Shown: positions 1 to 10,056 of the stretch, piece by piece
How the letters are laid out: each line of letters begins with the position of its first letter
Numbering within the stretch: the stretch's first letter is position 1
Assembly: GCA_030537935.1 (NCBI GenBank)
Contig: JAUNUY010000002.1
Span: 186,001-250,000 of the forward strand
DNA length: 64,000 nt
Direction of reading: 5' to 3'
Source of the DNA: Eubacteriales bacterium
Lineage (GTDB): Bacteria > Bacillota > Clostridia > Lachnospirales > Lachnospiraceae
Position numbers and translations under genes: made by a program
Notes under the pieces: model-generated
The model's database searches: none
Told to the model about the DNA's origin: nothing
Seen by the model: the letters and a program-made list of their open reading frames with translations, nothing else

Positions 1-1
1 G

Positions 2-15
2 CCGTCTCCGGACGG
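2..15 (-). terminator. Possible terminator hairpin after ilvD, cut by the window edge
   Basis: On the minus strand CCGTC-CGGA-GACGG forms a 5-bp GC-rich stem with a tetraloop, starting two bases after the ilvD stop codon. A T-run, if present, would lie outside the window, so termination is an inference. Confidence 0.4.
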
Positions 16-16
16 T

Positions 17-1681
17 CTATTCCAATATGGCGCCCTTATCGGCGCTTGTCACCATCCGTGCATAGCGGCTGAGCCAACCCGTCTTGACCGGACACGCCGG
101 TATGACGAAGGCCGCCCGCCGCCGGGCCAGTTCCGCATCGTCCACCCGGACGTTGATGCCGTGATTCGGAATATCGATGGCGATAATATCTCCTTCTTCA
201 ATCAGACCGATTTCACCGCCCGCTGCCGCTTCCGGTGAAACGTGTCCGATGGAGGCCCCGCGAGAGGCCCCGCTGAAACGGCCGTCCGTAATCAATGCTA
301 CCTGTTTGTCCAGCTGCATGCCGGCTAAAGCCGAAGTCGGATTCAACATCTCCCGCATGCCCGGACCGCCGCGCGGTCCCTCAAAACGAATAACGACCAC
401 GTCACCCGCCTTGATTTTCCCCTCGTAGATGGCGGCAATGGCATCATCCTCTCCGTCAAATACACGTGCCGGTCCTTCATGAACCAACATCTCCGGCGCT
501 ACCGCCGAACGCTTGACGACGCAACCGTTTCGGGCGATATTCCCCCAGAGCATGGCGAGACCGCCGGTCTCGCTGTAGGGATTGTCTATCGGACGGATGG
601 CATTCGTATCTTTGATGTATGCACCGCGGATATTTTCACCCAGACTTTGTCCCGTAACCGTAATCAGGGACGGGTCCAACAGATCTTTCTTCAGCAGTTC
701 CGCTTGAACGGCCTGTATGCCGCCCGCCGCATACAAATCCTGCATGTGCGTCGGGCCTGCCGGTGCCAGATGGCAGAGATTCGGGACTTGTTCACTGATT
801 TCGTTAAAAAGTTCCAAATCCAGCGGAATACCCGCCTCGTAAGCGATGGCCAGAAGATGGAGGACGGAGTTTGTTGAACACCCCAGTGCCATATCACAGG
901 CCAGCGCATTCCGGATGGCGGCCGGTGTAATGATATCCTTGATTTTGATATCCTTTTCCACCAGATTCATAATCGCCATCCCGGCATATTTCGCCAACTG
1001 AATCCGTGACGAATAGACGGCGGGAATCGTACCGTTACCCGGTAAGGCGATGCCCACCGCCTCACTCAGACAGTTCATGCTGTTGGCCGTATACATGCCC
1101 GCACAACTGCCGCACCCCGGACATGCCGTATGCTCCAACTCTTCTAACTCTTCTTCGGTAATAAAACCCGCCTTGGCGGCGCCGACCGCCTCAAATACCT
1201 TGGAGAGGCTGACCTCTTCGTCATGATCCGTACCGGCCAACATCGGTCCACCGGAGACCAGCACCGTCGGCCGGTTCATCCGCAAAGCACCCATAATCAT
1301 CCCCGGTACGATTTTATCACAGTTCGGCACCAGCACCAAACCGTCCAAACCATGTGCCACCGTCATACTTTCCACGCTGTCGGCAATGAGCTCCCGACTG
1401 GGCAGGGAGTACTTCATCCCGAAATGTCCCATCGTTATCCCGTCGCAAACACCTATGGCCGGAATGAGAATCGGCGTACCGCCCGCCATGCGGACCCCCG
1501 TCTTCACCGCCTCGCTCAATTTGTCCAAGTTCATGTGCCCCGGAACGATTTCGCTGAACGCGGAAACGACGCCGATCAACGGTCGGTCCAATTCCTCCTT
1601 CGTATAGCCCAATGCGTAAAACAGACTGCGATTCGGTGCCCGTTCGATACCTCTGACTACGTTATCACTCGGTAATGCCAT
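17..1681 (-). CDS. ilvD: Dihydroxy-acid dehydratase
   Basis: Dehydrates 2,3-dihydroxy-isovalerate and 2,3-dihydroxy-3-methylvalerate to the keto acids that precede valine and isoleucine; cytoplasmic Fe-S enzyme. The 554-residue protein is full length and carries the family cysteine motifs NCDKIVPGM and [18 protein letters not shown] plus the C-terminal [20 protein letters not shown]. The start at 1681 is chosen because AAAGGAG lies five bases upstream; two earlier in-frame ATGs lack a good site. It is the last gene of the leu-ilv operon, 39 bases after ilvC. Confidence 0.96.
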   Translation of the reverse strand: MALPSDNVVRGIERAPNRSLFYALGYTKEELDRPLIGVVSAFSEIVPGHMNLDKLSEAVKTGVRMAGGTPILIPAIGVCDGITMGHFGMKYSLPSRELIADSVESMTVAHGLDGLVLVPNCDKIVPGMIMGALRMNRPTVLVSGGPMLAGTDHDEEVSLSKVFEAVGAAKAGFITEEELEELEHTACPGCGSCAGMYTANSMNCLSEAVGIALPGNGTIPAVYSSRIQLAKYAGMAIMNLVEKDIKIKDIITPAAIRNALACDMALGCSTNSVLHLLAIAYEAGIPLDLELFNEISEQVPNLCHLAPAGPTHMQDLYAAGGIQAVQAELLKKDLLDPSLITVTGQSLGENIRGAYIKDTNAIRPIDNPYSETGGLAMLWGNIARNGCVVKRSAVAPEMLVHEGPARVFDGEDDAIAAIYEGKIKAGDVVVIRFEGPRGGPGMREMLNPTSALAGMQLDKQVALITDGRFSGASRGASIGHVSPEAAAGGEIGLIEEGDIIAIDIPNHGINVRVDDAELARRRAAFVIPACPVKTGWLSRYARMVTSADKGAILE

Positions 1682-1720
1682 GCCATCTCCTTTCATCCTT
1701 GCGGCCATGCCGCATCCGGT

Positions 1721-2713
1721 TTATTTCAACCAGGTCATCATCTTTCTCAGTTCGCCGCCGACCTGCTCCACCGCATGTTCGGCTTCATTACGACGCGTCG
1801 CCAAAAAGCGCGTCTTTCGTCCGGCGGAAAATTCCGTCATGAAATTACTTGCAAACGTTCCGTTTTGGATTTCCGTCAAAATCTCCCGCATTGCCCGGCG
1901 CGTATCTTCGGTAATAACCCGTTTACCGGCCGTATAATCACCATACTCCGCCGTATTGGAGATGGAATGGCGCATCTTGGCAAAACCGCCCTCATTTATC
2001 AGATCGATAATCAGCTTCATCTCATGTACACACTCGAAGTAGGCCATCTCCGGCTCATAGCCGGCTTCCACCAATACTTCAAAGCCAACCTTCATCAACT
2101 CGGTCACACCGCCGCACAATACCGCCTGCTCACCGAAGAGATCCGTTTCCGTCTCTTCTTTGAATGTCGTCTCCAGGATGCCTGCACGACCCGCACCGAT
2201 ACCGCTCGCATAGGCCAGCGCATAATCTTTCGCCTTACCGGATGCATCCTGATAAACGGCGATGAGGGACGGTACACCTTGCTTCTTTTCATATTGACTG
2301 CGAACGGTATGTCCCGGTCCCTTCGGTGCCACCATGATGACGTCGATGTCCGGCGACGGGCACACCAGCTTGTAGTGAATATTGAAGCCGTGTGCATACA
2401 TGAGCACATCGCCTTTCTTCATATGGGGCGCAACCTGTTCGTTATAGATATCTGCAGACACCTCGTCCGGCACTAACATCATCACGAAGTCCCCGGCCTT
2501 TGCCGCATCGCTCACGTTCATAACCTCCAGGCCCGCCGCCCGAACCGCTTCGCGGGATTTGCTGTTCTCCGCCAAACCGACCACAACGTTTACGCCGCTT
2601 TCTTTCAGGTTCTGTGCATGTGCATGCCCTTGGCTGCCGAAGCCGATGATGGCCACGGTCTTGCCCGCCAACAGTTCCATGTTACAATCCTTGTCATAAT
2701 ACTTTTGAATCAT
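1721..2713 (-). CDS. ilvC: Ketol-acid reductoisomerase, class I
   Basis: Isomerises and reduces acetolactate or acetohydroxybutyrate to the dihydroxy acids used by IlvD. The 330-residue length fits the short class I enzyme. The Rossmann motif [10 protein letters not shown] sits near residues 24-33, and the Mg-binding knotted domain contains [14 protein letters not shown] and EMKLIIDLI. The cofactor-specificity loop follows the second strand (GLAENSKS); cofactor preference cannot be settled by eye. It lies 14 bases downstream of ilvN in the same operon. Confidence 0.96.
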   Translation of the reverse strand: MIQKYYDKDCNMELLAGKTVAIIGFGSQGHAHAQNLKESGVNVVVGLAENSKSREAVRAAGLEVMNVSDAAKAGDFVMMLVPDEVSADIYNEQVAPHMKKGDVLMYAHGFNIHYKLVCPSPDIDVIMVAPKGPGHTVRSQYEKKQGVPSLIAVYQDASGKAKDYALAYASGIGAGRAGILETTFKEETETDLFGEQAVLCGGVTELMKVGFEVLVEAGYEPEMAYFECVHEMKLIIDLINEGGFAKMRHSISNTAEYGDYTAGKRVITEDTRRAMREILTEIQNGTFASNFMTEFSAGRKTRFLATRRNEAEHAVEQVGGELRKMMTWLK

Positions 2714-2727
2714 GATATACTCCTCTC

Positions 2728-3237
2728 CTATCCTCGGATAATTTCTTCCACGTTATTCCGCGGCATGGCCGTAATCCCCGTACGACACATCTCCACGATG
2801 TCAAACTCTTCCATCACGCGAATGAACGCATTGATTTTCGTCGGCTTGCCCGTCAACTCAATAATCATACTGGTCGGCGACAAGTCCACCACGGACGCCT
2901 TGTAGATTTCCGCCACTTCCCGGATTTGACTCCGGTTCTGCGCATTCGCCCGCACCTTCACCAGGACAATTTCCCGCATCACGGAATGCAACGGCTTGAG
3001 CACGTTGATTTCACGTACCTCTTCCAGCTTCAATGTCTGTGCCACAATCTGTTCCACCTCGTGCGGATCTCCCTGTACCGTAATGGTGATACGGGAGATG
3101 GCGGGGTCATCCGTGTTTGACACGGTCAGTGAATCGATATTATAACCCCGTCTGCCGAACAGGCTGGAAATCCGCGTCAAGACGCCGTAATTATTGTTGA
3201 CCAGTACACTCAGTACCTCCAATTTTTTTTCGCCCAT
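2728..3237 (-). CDS. ilvN: Acetolactate synthase small (regulatory) subunit
   Basis: Regulatory partner of IlvB that confers valine feedback inhibition in this family. The 169-residue protein begins with an ACT domain ([27 protein letters not shown], written in parts: glycine-rich turn NNYGVLTRI then RRGYNIDSL) followed by the C-terminal ALS domain. Length is typical (about 160-170). It sits eight bases downstream of ilvB, consistent with a stoichiometric complex. Confidence 0.95.
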   Translation of the reverse strand: MGEKKLEVLSVLVNNNYGVLTRISSLFGRRGYNIDSLTVSNTDDPAISRITITVQGDPHEVEQIVAQTLKLEEVREINVLKPLHSVMREIVLVKVRANAQNRSQIREVAEIYKASVVDLSPTSMIIELTGKPTKINAFIRVMEEFDIVEMCRTGITAMPRNNVEEIIRG

Positions 3238-3245
3238 GACGCCTC

Positions 3246-4907
3246 CTACTCCAGAATCAAATCTTCAATCGTGCCGCCCGCCGGTATCATCGGCAAAACC
3301 TGCTCGTTCGGATCGATAACACATTCAATGATAACCGGTTTCGCCGACTTTGAAGCCGTTTCAAAAGCCGCCCGGAAATCTCCGATATTCGTGCAACGAT
3401 ACCCTTCCGCACCGAAAGCCTCCGCCAACTTCACGTAATCCGTTGCCCGGATGAAATCCGAGCAGGCATAACGGTCATTGTATAGATAATGTTGCCACTG
3501 TCGCGGCATGCCGAGCGCCTTGTTATTCATGACGACGGTGATAAGATTCAAACCGCAGGATACCGCCGTCGGACACTCATTCATATTCATGTGGAACGAG
3601 CCGTCGCCGGTGATGAGCACGACGGGCCGGTCGGGGTTGGCTACCTTCGCACCGATGGCGGCGCCATATCCGTAGCCCATTGTACCCAGACCGCCGCTGG
3701 TCAGAAAACTGCGCGGTTCCGTCCGACCGCAGTACTGCGCCGCCCACATCTGATGCTGCCCTACGTCAGTCACGATAATCGCCTGTTCTCCGGCAATCTC
3801 CGCTATCGTGCGCACCACCTGATGCGGTCTGATACTATTATCGTCGTCCGCCGGCTTATAGTCAAGTTCCCGCCAGGTATTAATTTGTGCCACCCATGGG
3901 CGGCGTTCCTGTGCCTCGATATGCGGCAACAGGCTCTGTAAGATGGACTGCACATCCCCGACCAAATCATAGTCGACGGCCACATTCTTACCGATTTCAC
4001 TCGCATCGATGTCGATATGTACAATTTTCGCATGCGGTGCATAATGCCCCGTATTGAGTGCCACCCGATCGGAGAACCGAACACCGATGGCCAGTACCAG
4101 ATCCGCATTCTCGATGGCATAATTGGTGCTGACACGACCGTGCATTCCGACCATCCCCATGGACAACTCATCCTCGCAACCGAGAATACCGATCCCCATA
4201 ATCGTATTACAGGCGGGAATGCTCGCTTTTTGAATCAAGGCCCGCAACGCCATGTGCGCGTTCCCGGATGTCACGCCGCCACCCGCATAAATAACCGGCC
4301 GCTTCGCCTCGTTGATGACATCCGCCACCGTCCGAATCGCCGCACGGTCCGTAAACGGTTTCGGCTTCACGGAAACGGGATCCCGCTTCTCGTACGTCCA
4401 CTTGGCAGCCGTCACGTCTTTGGGAATGTCGATGAGCACCGGTCCTTTTCTACCCGTATTCGCAATTCGAAACGCTTCCCGGATGACATTGGCCAGTTCC
4501 GAAACATCTCGTACCACGAAATTGTGCTTCGTAATCGGCATGGTAATCCCGGTGATATAAATCTCCTGAAAACTGTCCTTGCCGATCAGCGGCTGTGCCA
4601 CGTTACCCGTCAGACAGACCATGGGAATACTGTCCATGAATGCCGTGGCAATCCCTGTGACGAGATTCGTCGCCCCGGGACCGCTTGTCGCCAGCACGAC
4701 ACCCGTCTTCCCTGTACTTCGTGCATACCCGTCCGCCGCATGAGCCGCCCCTTGTTCATGGCTGGTCATGATGTGTCGGATTTCATCTTCATAATCGTAC
4801 AATGCGTCATAAATATTAAGCACGGCACCACCCGGATAGCCGAAGATGGTGTCCACGCCTTGGTCAATTAACGTATTGACGATGATTTCCGCTCCTGAAA
4901 TTTCCAT
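3246..4907 (-). CDS. ilvB: Acetolactate synthase large (catalytic) subunit, biosynthetic
   Basis: TPP- and FAD-dependent enzyme that condenses two pyruvates, or pyruvate with 2-ketobutyrate. The 553-residue protein has the activating glutamate at about residue 51 (SHEQGAAHAADGYAR), the GPGATN segment, and the TPP-Mg motif beginning GDGSFHMN. Pairing with ilvN marks it as the anabolic AHAS rather than the catabolic AlsS. AAGGGG precedes the ATG, and the leuD stop is two bases upstream. Confidence 0.95.
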   Translation of the reverse strand: MEISGAEIIVNTLIDQGVDTIFGYPGGAVLNIYDALYDYEDEIRHIMTSHEQGAAHAADGYARSTGKTGVVLATSGPGATNLVTGIATAFMDSIPMVCLTGNVAQPLIGKDSFQEIYITGITMPITKHNFVVRDVSELANVIREAFRIANTGRKGPVLIDIPKDVTAAKWTYEKRDPVSVKPKPFTDRAAIRTVADVINEAKRPVIYAGGGVTSGNAHMALRALIQKASIPACNTIMGIGILGCEDELSMGMVGMHGRVSTNYAIENADLVLAIGVRFSDRVALNTGHYAPHAKIVHIDIDASEIGKNVAVDYDLVGDVQSILQSLLPHIEAQERRPWVAQINTWRELDYKPADDDNSIRPHQVVRTIAEIAGEQAIIVTDVGQHQMWAAQYCGRTEPRSFLTSGGLGTMGYGYGAAIGAKVANPDRPVVLITGDGSFHMNMNECPTAVSCGLNLITVVMNNKALGMPRQWQHYLYNDRYACSDFIRATDYVKLAEAFGAEGYRCTNIGDFRAAFETASKSAKPVIIECVIDPNEQVLPMIPAGGTIEDLILE

Positions 4908-4909
4908 AC

Positions 4910-5515
4910 TTACCCCTTATCAACTACCGTATTCGACGTCCGCTCCGACGCCGCTTCATATGCTTCTATGTCATCAATATATGTCAGGGTCAGGTCTATG
5001 CCGTCCTTCCCCTCCATCAAACGTTGCTTCCAGCGCGGCGGAAAGTCGAAAGAAAAGATACGGTCCCGCGCCCGTACTTCCTGTGCCGCCAAGTCCACTT
5101 CGATTTCCTCTTCCGGGGTCAGTTCGGCCAAAAAAGCACGTTCCGACGCCGGCAAGACAATGGGCAGATGCCCGTTGTTCAACCAGTTATTGTAAAAAAT
5201 ATCCGAATACCCGCCGGCAATAACCACGCGAATCCCGAAGTCCTGCAAAGCCCATGCGGCATGCTCGCGGGAAGAACCGCAACCGAAATTATCCCCGCTG
5301 ATGAGAATCGATGCCCCTTCATATTCCGGACGATTCAGCGGAAAGTCCGGCACCGGCTTACCGGCATCATCATAACGCCAAGGTGCGAATACGTAGGCAC
5401 CGAACCCCGTCCGTCGAACCGATTTCAAATATTGTTTTGGAATGAGGATGTCCGTGTCGATGTTATCGTTCATGATGGCGACCGTCCGGCCGCGGTAAAT
5501 CTTAAACGGTTTCAT
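4910..5515 (-). CDS. leuD: 3-isopropylmalate dehydratase small subunit
   Basis: Swivelling-domain subunit of isopropylmalate isomerase, partner of LeuC. The 201-residue protein shows the expected [15 protein letters not shown] and [15 protein letters not shown] motifs. The start at 5515 follows GGAGG by five bases and overlaps the leuC 3' end by 14 bases, suggesting translational coupling. Longer in-frame starts would encode an Arg-rich extension that is just leuC read in another frame. Confidence 0.95.
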   Translation of the reverse strand: MKPFKIYRGRTVAIMNDNIDTDILIPKQYLKSVRRTGFGAYVFAPWRYDDAGKPVPDFPLNRPEYEGASILISGDNFGCGSSREHAAWALQDFGIRVVIAGGYSDIFYNNWLNNGHLPIVLPASERAFLAELTPEEEIEVDLAAQEVRARDRIFSFDFPPRWKQRLMEGKDGIDLTLTYIDDIEAYEAASERTSNTVVDKG

Positions 5516-6893
5516 GCCGCACCTCCGTCTGTCGCGTATCCACGATCCGTCCCGCCACGGCGGCCGCCGCCGCCATAGCCGGAGACACCAGATGCGTCCT
5601 TGCGTTCGTCCCCTGCCGTCCCTCAAAATTTCGGTTGGACGTCGATACGCAGTGTGCATATTCCGGAATTAAATCGGGATTCATCCCCAGACAACTTGAA
5701 CACCCCGGCTCACGCCACTCAAAACCCGCCTGTTTGAACACGTCGGCCAGCCCCGTGCGCTCCGCTTCCAACTTCACCTGCATGGACCCCGGTACGATGA
5801 CCGCCCGGATGCCCTCCGCGACCCGTTTTCCGCGGACATATTTCGCCGCCGCTTGCAGGTCGCTGATACGACCGTTCGTACAGGAACCGATGAATACTTC
5901 CGTAATCGGAATATCCGCCGGTCGCTGACCTGGTTTCAAATCCATATACGCATAAGCCTTTTCGTCGTTGAAATCCTTCGGTGCCGGAAAGGCCTCGTCT
6001 ACATCTACGCCCATGCCCGGATGCGTCCCCCATGTAACCTGCGGTTTTAAATCGTCGACATTGAGCGTCAAGACCTTCTCATAGGCCGACTCGTCATCTG
6101 TACGCAATGCCGACCAAGCGGCAATTTTTTCCGCCATATTCTCCGGTGCAAACGGACGACCGTCCAAATACGCATATGTCTTCTCATCCGGCGCAATCAT
6201 ACCAACCTTGGCGCCGCCCTCAATCGCCATGTTACAGAGCGTCATCCGCTCTTCCATGCTCATGTTGCGGACCGTCTCGCCGTAAAATTCGATGGCGTAA
6301 CCCGCCCCGACGGAAACACCGTATTCTTTCAAAAAGGCAAGGATGACGTCCTTCGCATAGACGCCCGGCTGCAACGTGCCCGTTATCTTCACGCCCATAT
6401 TCTTTAATTTTTTCTGCCATATGGTCTGCGTGGCAAACACATGCTCCACTTCCGATGTCCCGATACCGTGTGCAATGGCACCGAAGGCGCCGTGTGTCGC
6501 CGTATGACTGTCACCGCAGACGATGACCCGTCCCGGTTGGGTAAACCCCAGTTCCGGTCCGTTGATGTGGATAATGCCGTTGTATTCACTCCACATGTCG
6601 GCCAAGCGGATGCCCTGCCATTGACAATTCTTCGCCAAGGTATCCAGCTGTTCTTTTGCCAATTTATCTCTGATGGATAACCGCTCTTCCCGAACCGTCG
6701 GCGTGTTATGATCCATCGTCGCAAACGTCTTGTCCGGACGTCGCACCCGCCGATTCGCCAGGGCCAGCCCCTCAAATGCCTGGGGCGAGGTCACCTCGTG
6801 AATATAATGCATATCGACGTAGAGCAGGGACATGTCACCCTCACGGGCAATGACATGTTCGTCCCATACCTTGTCGTATAATGTTTTTGCCAT
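5502..6893 (-). CDS. leuC: 3-isopropylmalate dehydratase large subunit
   Basis: Aconitase-family [4Fe-4S] enzyme isomerising 2-isopropylmalate to 3-isopropylmalate. At 463 residues it is the bacterial long form. Cluster ligands are visible in [10 protein letters not shown] and [11 protein letters not shown], and the substrate region in [14 protein letters not shown]. It lies 24 bases downstream of leuB and overlaps leuD. Confidence 0.96.
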   Translation of the reverse strand: MAKTLYDKVWDEHVIAREGDMSLLYVDMHYIHEVTSPQAFEGLALANRRVRRPDKTFATMDHNTPTVREERLSIRDKLAKEQLDTLAKNCQWQGIRLADMWSEYNGIIHINGPELGFTQPGRVIVCGDSHTATHGAFGAIAHGIGTSEVEHVFATQTIWQKKLKNMGVKITGTLQPGVYAKDVILAFLKEYGVSVGAGYAIEFYGETVRNMSMEERMTLCNMAIEGGAKVGMIAPDEKTYAYLDGRPFAPENMAEKIAAWSALRTDDESAYEKVLTLNVDDLKPQVTWGTHPGMGVDVDEAFPAPKDFNDEKAYAYMDLKPGQRPADIPITEVFIGSCTNGRISDLQAAAKYVRGKRVAEGIRAVIVPGSMQVKLEAERTGLADVFKQAGFEWREPGCSSCLGMNPDLIPEYAHCVSTSNRNFEGRQGTNARTHLVSPAMAAAAAVAGRIVDTRQTEVRHETV

Positions 6894-6917
6894 CTTTACC
6901 CTCTCCTTTTCCGATGC

Positions 6918-7964
6918 CTATCGTAAAGCATCGATAACCCGTTGTGTCCAGTCCGTCGCGGACAGCCATTCATCCGGGTTCAAATCCTTGGTCATTGCCC
7001 CGCTTCGCAAGGTATCGTCGACCGCCTTGTCGATTGCATCCGCCATGGCCGTTGCCCCGAAAGAATACCGTAACATCATGGTCAATGAATATATCATCGC
7101 AATCGGGTTTGCAATATTTTGTCCCGCAATATCCGGTGCCGATCCGTGCGCCGGCTCGTAAAGTGCCGGACCGTCCGCGCCGAAGCTGCCCGAAGATAAG
7201 AGCCCCAGCGAACCGCCCAAAACACTGGCTTCGTCACTGAGAATATCCCCGAAGAGATTCTCCGTCACAATAACGTCATAACGCTTCGGATTCGTGACCA
7301 GGGCCATCGCCATGGCATCCACGTACATGTGCTCCAGCGTCACGGCCGGATATTCCTTTGCCACTTCACAAACAACGCTACGCCAAAGTTTACTTGATGC
7401 CAAAACGTTCGCCTTATCGACGGAGGTCACCCGCCTATCCCGCTTCATCGCCGTTTCAAAAGCATAACGGGCAATCCGTTCAATCTCCGCACGACTGTAC
7501 GTAATGGAATCCCGTGCAAAGTCTTCCAGCAATTCCCGCGGCTCCCCGAAGTAAGCCCCGCCCGTCAGCTCACGAACGATGACCAAGTCCGTCCCGCTCA
7601 CGATATCCTCTTTCAGTGGAGAGAGATACGCCAAATTCGGGTGCACCTTCAGCGGGCGAACATTGGCATAGACACCCAGAAATTTCCGCATCGCCAACAG
7701 CCCCTGCTCGGGCCGGACGGACGCATCGTCCCACTTCGGCCCACCGATGGCACCCAAAAGTACCGCATCCGCCCGGCCCATCGCCTCTTTGACGCAATCC
7801 GCAAAGGGATGACCATGCCGGTCGATGCCCGCACCGCCGAAGGCCTCCTCGCGTAATTCATATACAAAACCGTACATTGGTGCCGCCGCGGCCAGAACCG
7901 CCAACGCACTCTTCATAATCTCCGGACCGATGCCGTCGCCCGGTAAACATAATATATTCTTCAT
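6918..7964 (-). CDS. leuB: 3-isopropylmalate dehydrogenase
   Basis: NAD-dependent oxidative decarboxylation of 3-isopropylmalate in leucine synthesis. The 348-residue protein starts with LPGDGIGPEIM and includes GAIGGPKWDD, the arginine-containing substrate loop VRELTGGAYFGEPRE, the metal-binding region VTENLFGDILSDEAS and EPAHGSAPDIAG. These distinguish it from isocitrate and tartrate dehydrogenases of the same family. It lies 12 bases downstream of leuA. Confidence 0.96.
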   Translation of the reverse strand: MKNILCLPGDGIGPEIMKSALAVLAAAAPMYGFVYELREEAFGGAGIDRHGHPFADCVKEAMGRADAVLLGAIGGPKWDDASVRPEQGLLAMRKFLGVYANVRPLKVHPNLAYLSPLKEDIVSGTDLVIVRELTGGAYFGEPRELLEDFARDSITYSRAEIERIARYAFETAMKRDRRVTSVDKANVLASSKLWRSVVCEVAKEYPAVTLEHMYVDAMAMALVTNPKRYDVIVTENLFGDILSDEASVLGGSLGLLSSGSFGADGPALYEPAHGSAPDIAGQNIANPIAMIYSLTMMLRYSFGATAMADAIDKAVDDTLRSGAMTKDLNPDEWLSATDWTQRVIDALR

Positions 7965-7976
7965 ACTTTCTCCCCC

Positions 7977-9482
7977 TTAAAAGGTCACACCCAACTTATT
8001 GATGCCCTGAATATAGGCCAAAATCGACGCCTTAATGACATCCATGTCCAGCCCCGAGGTGTTGATTTCCCGGGTGCCCAACTTCATACGAACCTTCGCT
8101 TCACCCAGGGCGTCGCTCTTACCGGAGACGGCACAAATTTCATAGTCCGTGATTTCCACCGGTCGGTTGATGATGCTGTTGATGGCCTTATAAGCCGCAT
8201 CTACCTGACCGTTGCCGACAGCCGTGGCCGCCAGTTCCCGACCATCATTCACCAGCTTGACGGTCACTTCCGTCTCTCCGTTTTCATCCGTCCGACTCTG
8301 ATAGCTTACGAAACGGAAGTTGTCCTGTGCCGGCACCTCGTCAATGACGATGGCCGTGATATCTTCAACCGTCACGTATTTCTTGTTATCCGTAAGCTTC
8401 TTGAATTCCCGAAAAGCTTTATCCGTCTTTTTCTCCGAGAGTTCGAATCCGTGATGTTGCAGAAACGCCTTAAATGCATGCCGTCCGGAGTGCTTGCCCA
8501 AGACGATGCCGTCGTTCATCGGAATACCGATCTTTGCCGGATTCATAATCTCGTAAGTGGAACGATTCTTCAAAATACCGTCTTGATGAATGCCGGACTC
8601 ATGCAGAAAACAATTCATGCCGATGACCGATTTCGTCGGCGCTGCTTCCACGCCAGTCAATGATGTAACCAGCTTCGAGGTCCGGTAAATTTCCCGCGTT
8701 TTCACATTCGTCCCCAGGTTATAATATTTACCACGGGTATCCAACGCCATCACCACCTCTTCCAAAGCGCTGTTGCCGGCACGCTCACCCAGACCGTTCA
8801 CCGTACACTCCACCTGTCTGGCGCCGCCCATGACACCGCCCAGGGCATTTGCCGTCCCAAGGCCTAAATCGTCGTGACAGTGTACGGAGATGGTAACCTT
8901 GTCCATGCCTTCCGTATTGTTCCTTATATAGGCGATGAAGTCCGCGTACTCGGCGGGTTGAATGAAGCCGACCGTATCCGGAATATTAATGGTCGTTGCG
9001 CCGGCACGAATGACCTCCCCGAAGATTTCACAGAGGAAATCCTTATCCGTCCTGGATGCATCCTCTGCCGAGAACTGGATATCGTCCACGAAGGATTTGG
9101 CATACGCCACCATTTCTCTCGCCCGAGCCACCGCTTCTTCACGGGACAGCTTCAGTTTATAGGTCAGATGAATGTCACTGGTCGCCAGAAAAACGTGAAT
9201 CCGCGGATGCTTAGCATCCTTCAAGGCTTCTGCCGCCCGCTCGATATCCGCTTTTACGCAGCGGGCCAGCGCACATACCGTCGGCTTCTCCACCGTCCGG
9301 GCCACCGCTTCTACACCAAGAAAGTCCCCTTCACTGGCGATCGGAAAGCCCGCTTCGATGATATCCACACCGAGCTTTTCGAGTTGCCGTGCAATCATTA
9401 TTTTATCCTCGCGATTCAGATTCACGCGAGGCGTCTGCTCTCCGTCTCGTAAAGTCGTGTCGAAAATTTTTACTTTTTCCAT
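7977..9482 (-). CDS. leuA: 2-isopropylmalate synthase
   Basis: First committed step of leucine synthesis: acetyl-CoA plus 2-ketoisovalerate. The 501-residue protein has the TIM-barrel start FDTTLRDGEQTPRV, the metal-binding SVHCHDDLG (His201 and His203), and the C-terminal allosteric domain expected for leucine feedback (about residues 370-501). It is the first gene after the leader peptide and attenuator, so its expression should follow the attenuation decision. Confidence 0.96.
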   Translation of the reverse strand: MEKVKIFDTTLRDGEQTPRVNLNREDKIMIARQLEKLGVDIIEAGFPIASEGDFLGVEAVARTVEKPTVCALARCVKADIERAAEALKDAKHPRIHVFLATSDIHLTYKLKLSREEAVARAREMVAYAKSFVDDIQFSAEDASRTDKDFLCEIFGEVIRAGATTINIPDTVGFIQPAEYADFIAYIRNNTEGMDKVTISVHCHDDLGLGTANALGGVMGGARQVECTVNGLGERAGNSALEEVVMALDTRGKYYNLGTNVKTREIYRTSKLVTSLTGVEAAPTKSVIGMNCFLHESGIHQDGILKNRSTYEIMNPAKIGIPMNDGIVLGKHSGRHAFKAFLQHHGFELSEKKTDKAFREFKKLTDNKKYVTVEDITAIVIDEVPAQDNFRFVSYQSRTDENGETEVTVKLVNDGRELAATAVGNGQVDAAYKAINSIINRPVEITDYEICAVSGKSDALGEAKVRMKLGTREINTSGLDMDVIKASILAYIQGINKLGVTF

Positions 9483-9531
9483 GATTTCACCTTTCCTTCC
9501 GGCCGCTTCGTCGCAGGTTCGATTTATACAA

Positions 9532-9567
9532 TAAAAAACCGATTGGATAACGGCTTATCCAATCGGT
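9532..9567 (-). terminator. Intrinsic terminator of the leu-ilv attenuator
   Basis: On the minus strand a perfect 13-bp stem (arms at 9555-9567 and 9538-9550, loop GCCG) is followed by six T residues. It lies between the leader peptide and leuA, so read-through is needed to express the operon. Its upstream arm can alternatively pair with 9586-9595 (GGCTTATACC with GGATAAGCC, one bulge), the arrangement expected of an antiterminator. Confidence 0.88.
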
Positions 9568-9585
9568 AGATATTTCATCCCGTAA

Positions 9586-9619
9586 GGTATAAGCCAGCAC
9601 GACGAAAAGGGCCTATACC
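9586..9619 (-). promoter_or_regulatory. Attenuator segments 1 and 2 (competing hairpins) of the leu-ilv leader
   Basis: Minus-strand GGTATAGGCC (9610-9619) pairs with GGCTTATACC (9586-9595) with one G-U pair, giving a 1:2 hairpin. Segment 2 also pairs with GGATAAGCC (9552-9560), part of the terminator's upstream arm, giving a 2:3 antiterminator. This is the textbook layout of ribosome-mediated attenuation. The control codons lie about 40-55 bases upstream of segment 1, farther than in the E. coli paradigm, so the exact masking geometry needs RNA folding. Confidence 0.6.
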
Positions 9620-9648
9620 GTATCGAAGCATTCGAAATGGTCCAGTCC

Positions 9649-9708
9649 CTAATTACCCACGAGAAGAATAATGACATTATTCAGTTGTGAATATACGGGC
9701 CGGTTCAT
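9649..9708 (-). CDS. ilv-leu operon leader peptide (19 aa)
   Basis: A short ORF reading MNRPVYSQLNNVIILLVGN, with GGAGG eight bases before its ATG. Six of six consecutive residues at positions 12-17 are branched-chain amino acids (Val-Ile-Ile-Leu-Leu-Val), all three end products of the downstream operon. It ends about 30 bases before the first attenuator segment. Ribosome stalling on uncharged tRNA-Ile/Leu/Val would favour the antiterminator. No T-box motif (GGTGG with a specifier loop) is seen. Confidence 0.82.
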   Translation of the reverse strand: MNRPVYSQLNNVIILLVGN

Positions 9709-9761
9709 AGCGTTTCCTCCGATTTACTAACACTTTAATTCGTTAAATCAACGTTTCCATG

Positions 9762-9790
9762 ATTATACGATAAAAGGTCGCCCATGTCAA
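9762..9790 (-). promoter_or_regulatory. Sigma-A promoter of the leu-ilv operon
   Basis: Minus strand TTGACA (9785-9790), a 17-bp spacer, and TATAAT (9762-9767): both hexamers match consensus. Transcription should begin near 9755, about 47 bases before the leader-peptide start. Confidence 0.88.
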
Positions 9791-9830
9791 GGATGTTTTT
9801 CAACGGATACAATGACATGGACAAAACAAT

Positions 9831-9858
9831 GAAAAGAAGGGCGCAAGCCACACCCTTC
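9831..9858 (-). terminator. Possible terminator hairpin upstream of the leu-ilv promoter
   Basis: On the minus strand GAAGGGTG-(7 nt)-CGCCCTTC (8 bp, one wobble) precedes TTTTC. No minus-strand gene upstream is evident, so it may insulate the promoter from antisense transcription of the XRE gene region. Confidence 0.35.
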
Positions 9859-10009
9859 ATCCGTCCGGAATATGCCCCTTGTTGCTGAACAACCTTTCCG
9901 GGTCTTTCCGGGTCGGCTGTCCCGGTTAGGATAAAATAGCCGGTTGCTTATGCGAATACGCATGGCAAGCGGTATCCTTTCCCGACATACGACGCACCAT
10001 GCAATTCAC

Positions 10010-10038
10010 TTGCATTATGGCCACTCGCAAAGTATAAT
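10010..10038 (+). promoter_or_regulatory. Sigma-A promoter of the XRE regulator
   Basis: TTGCAT (10010-10015), 17-bp spacer, TATAAT (10033-10038); GGAGG and the start codon follow within 20 bases, so the 5' UTR is very short. Together with the leu-ilv promoter it accounts for the functional signals in the 348-base gap; a tandem TTTCCGGGTC duplication lies near 9893-9914. Confidence 0.7.
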
Positions 10039-10056
10039 AAACATCGGAGGTATCTT

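Noticed and set aside
9500..9720. T-box riboswitch in front of leuA
   Set aside because: No T-box consensus (AGGGTGG...ACCGCG) or specifier stem; the leader instead encodes a peptide rich in branched-chain residues.
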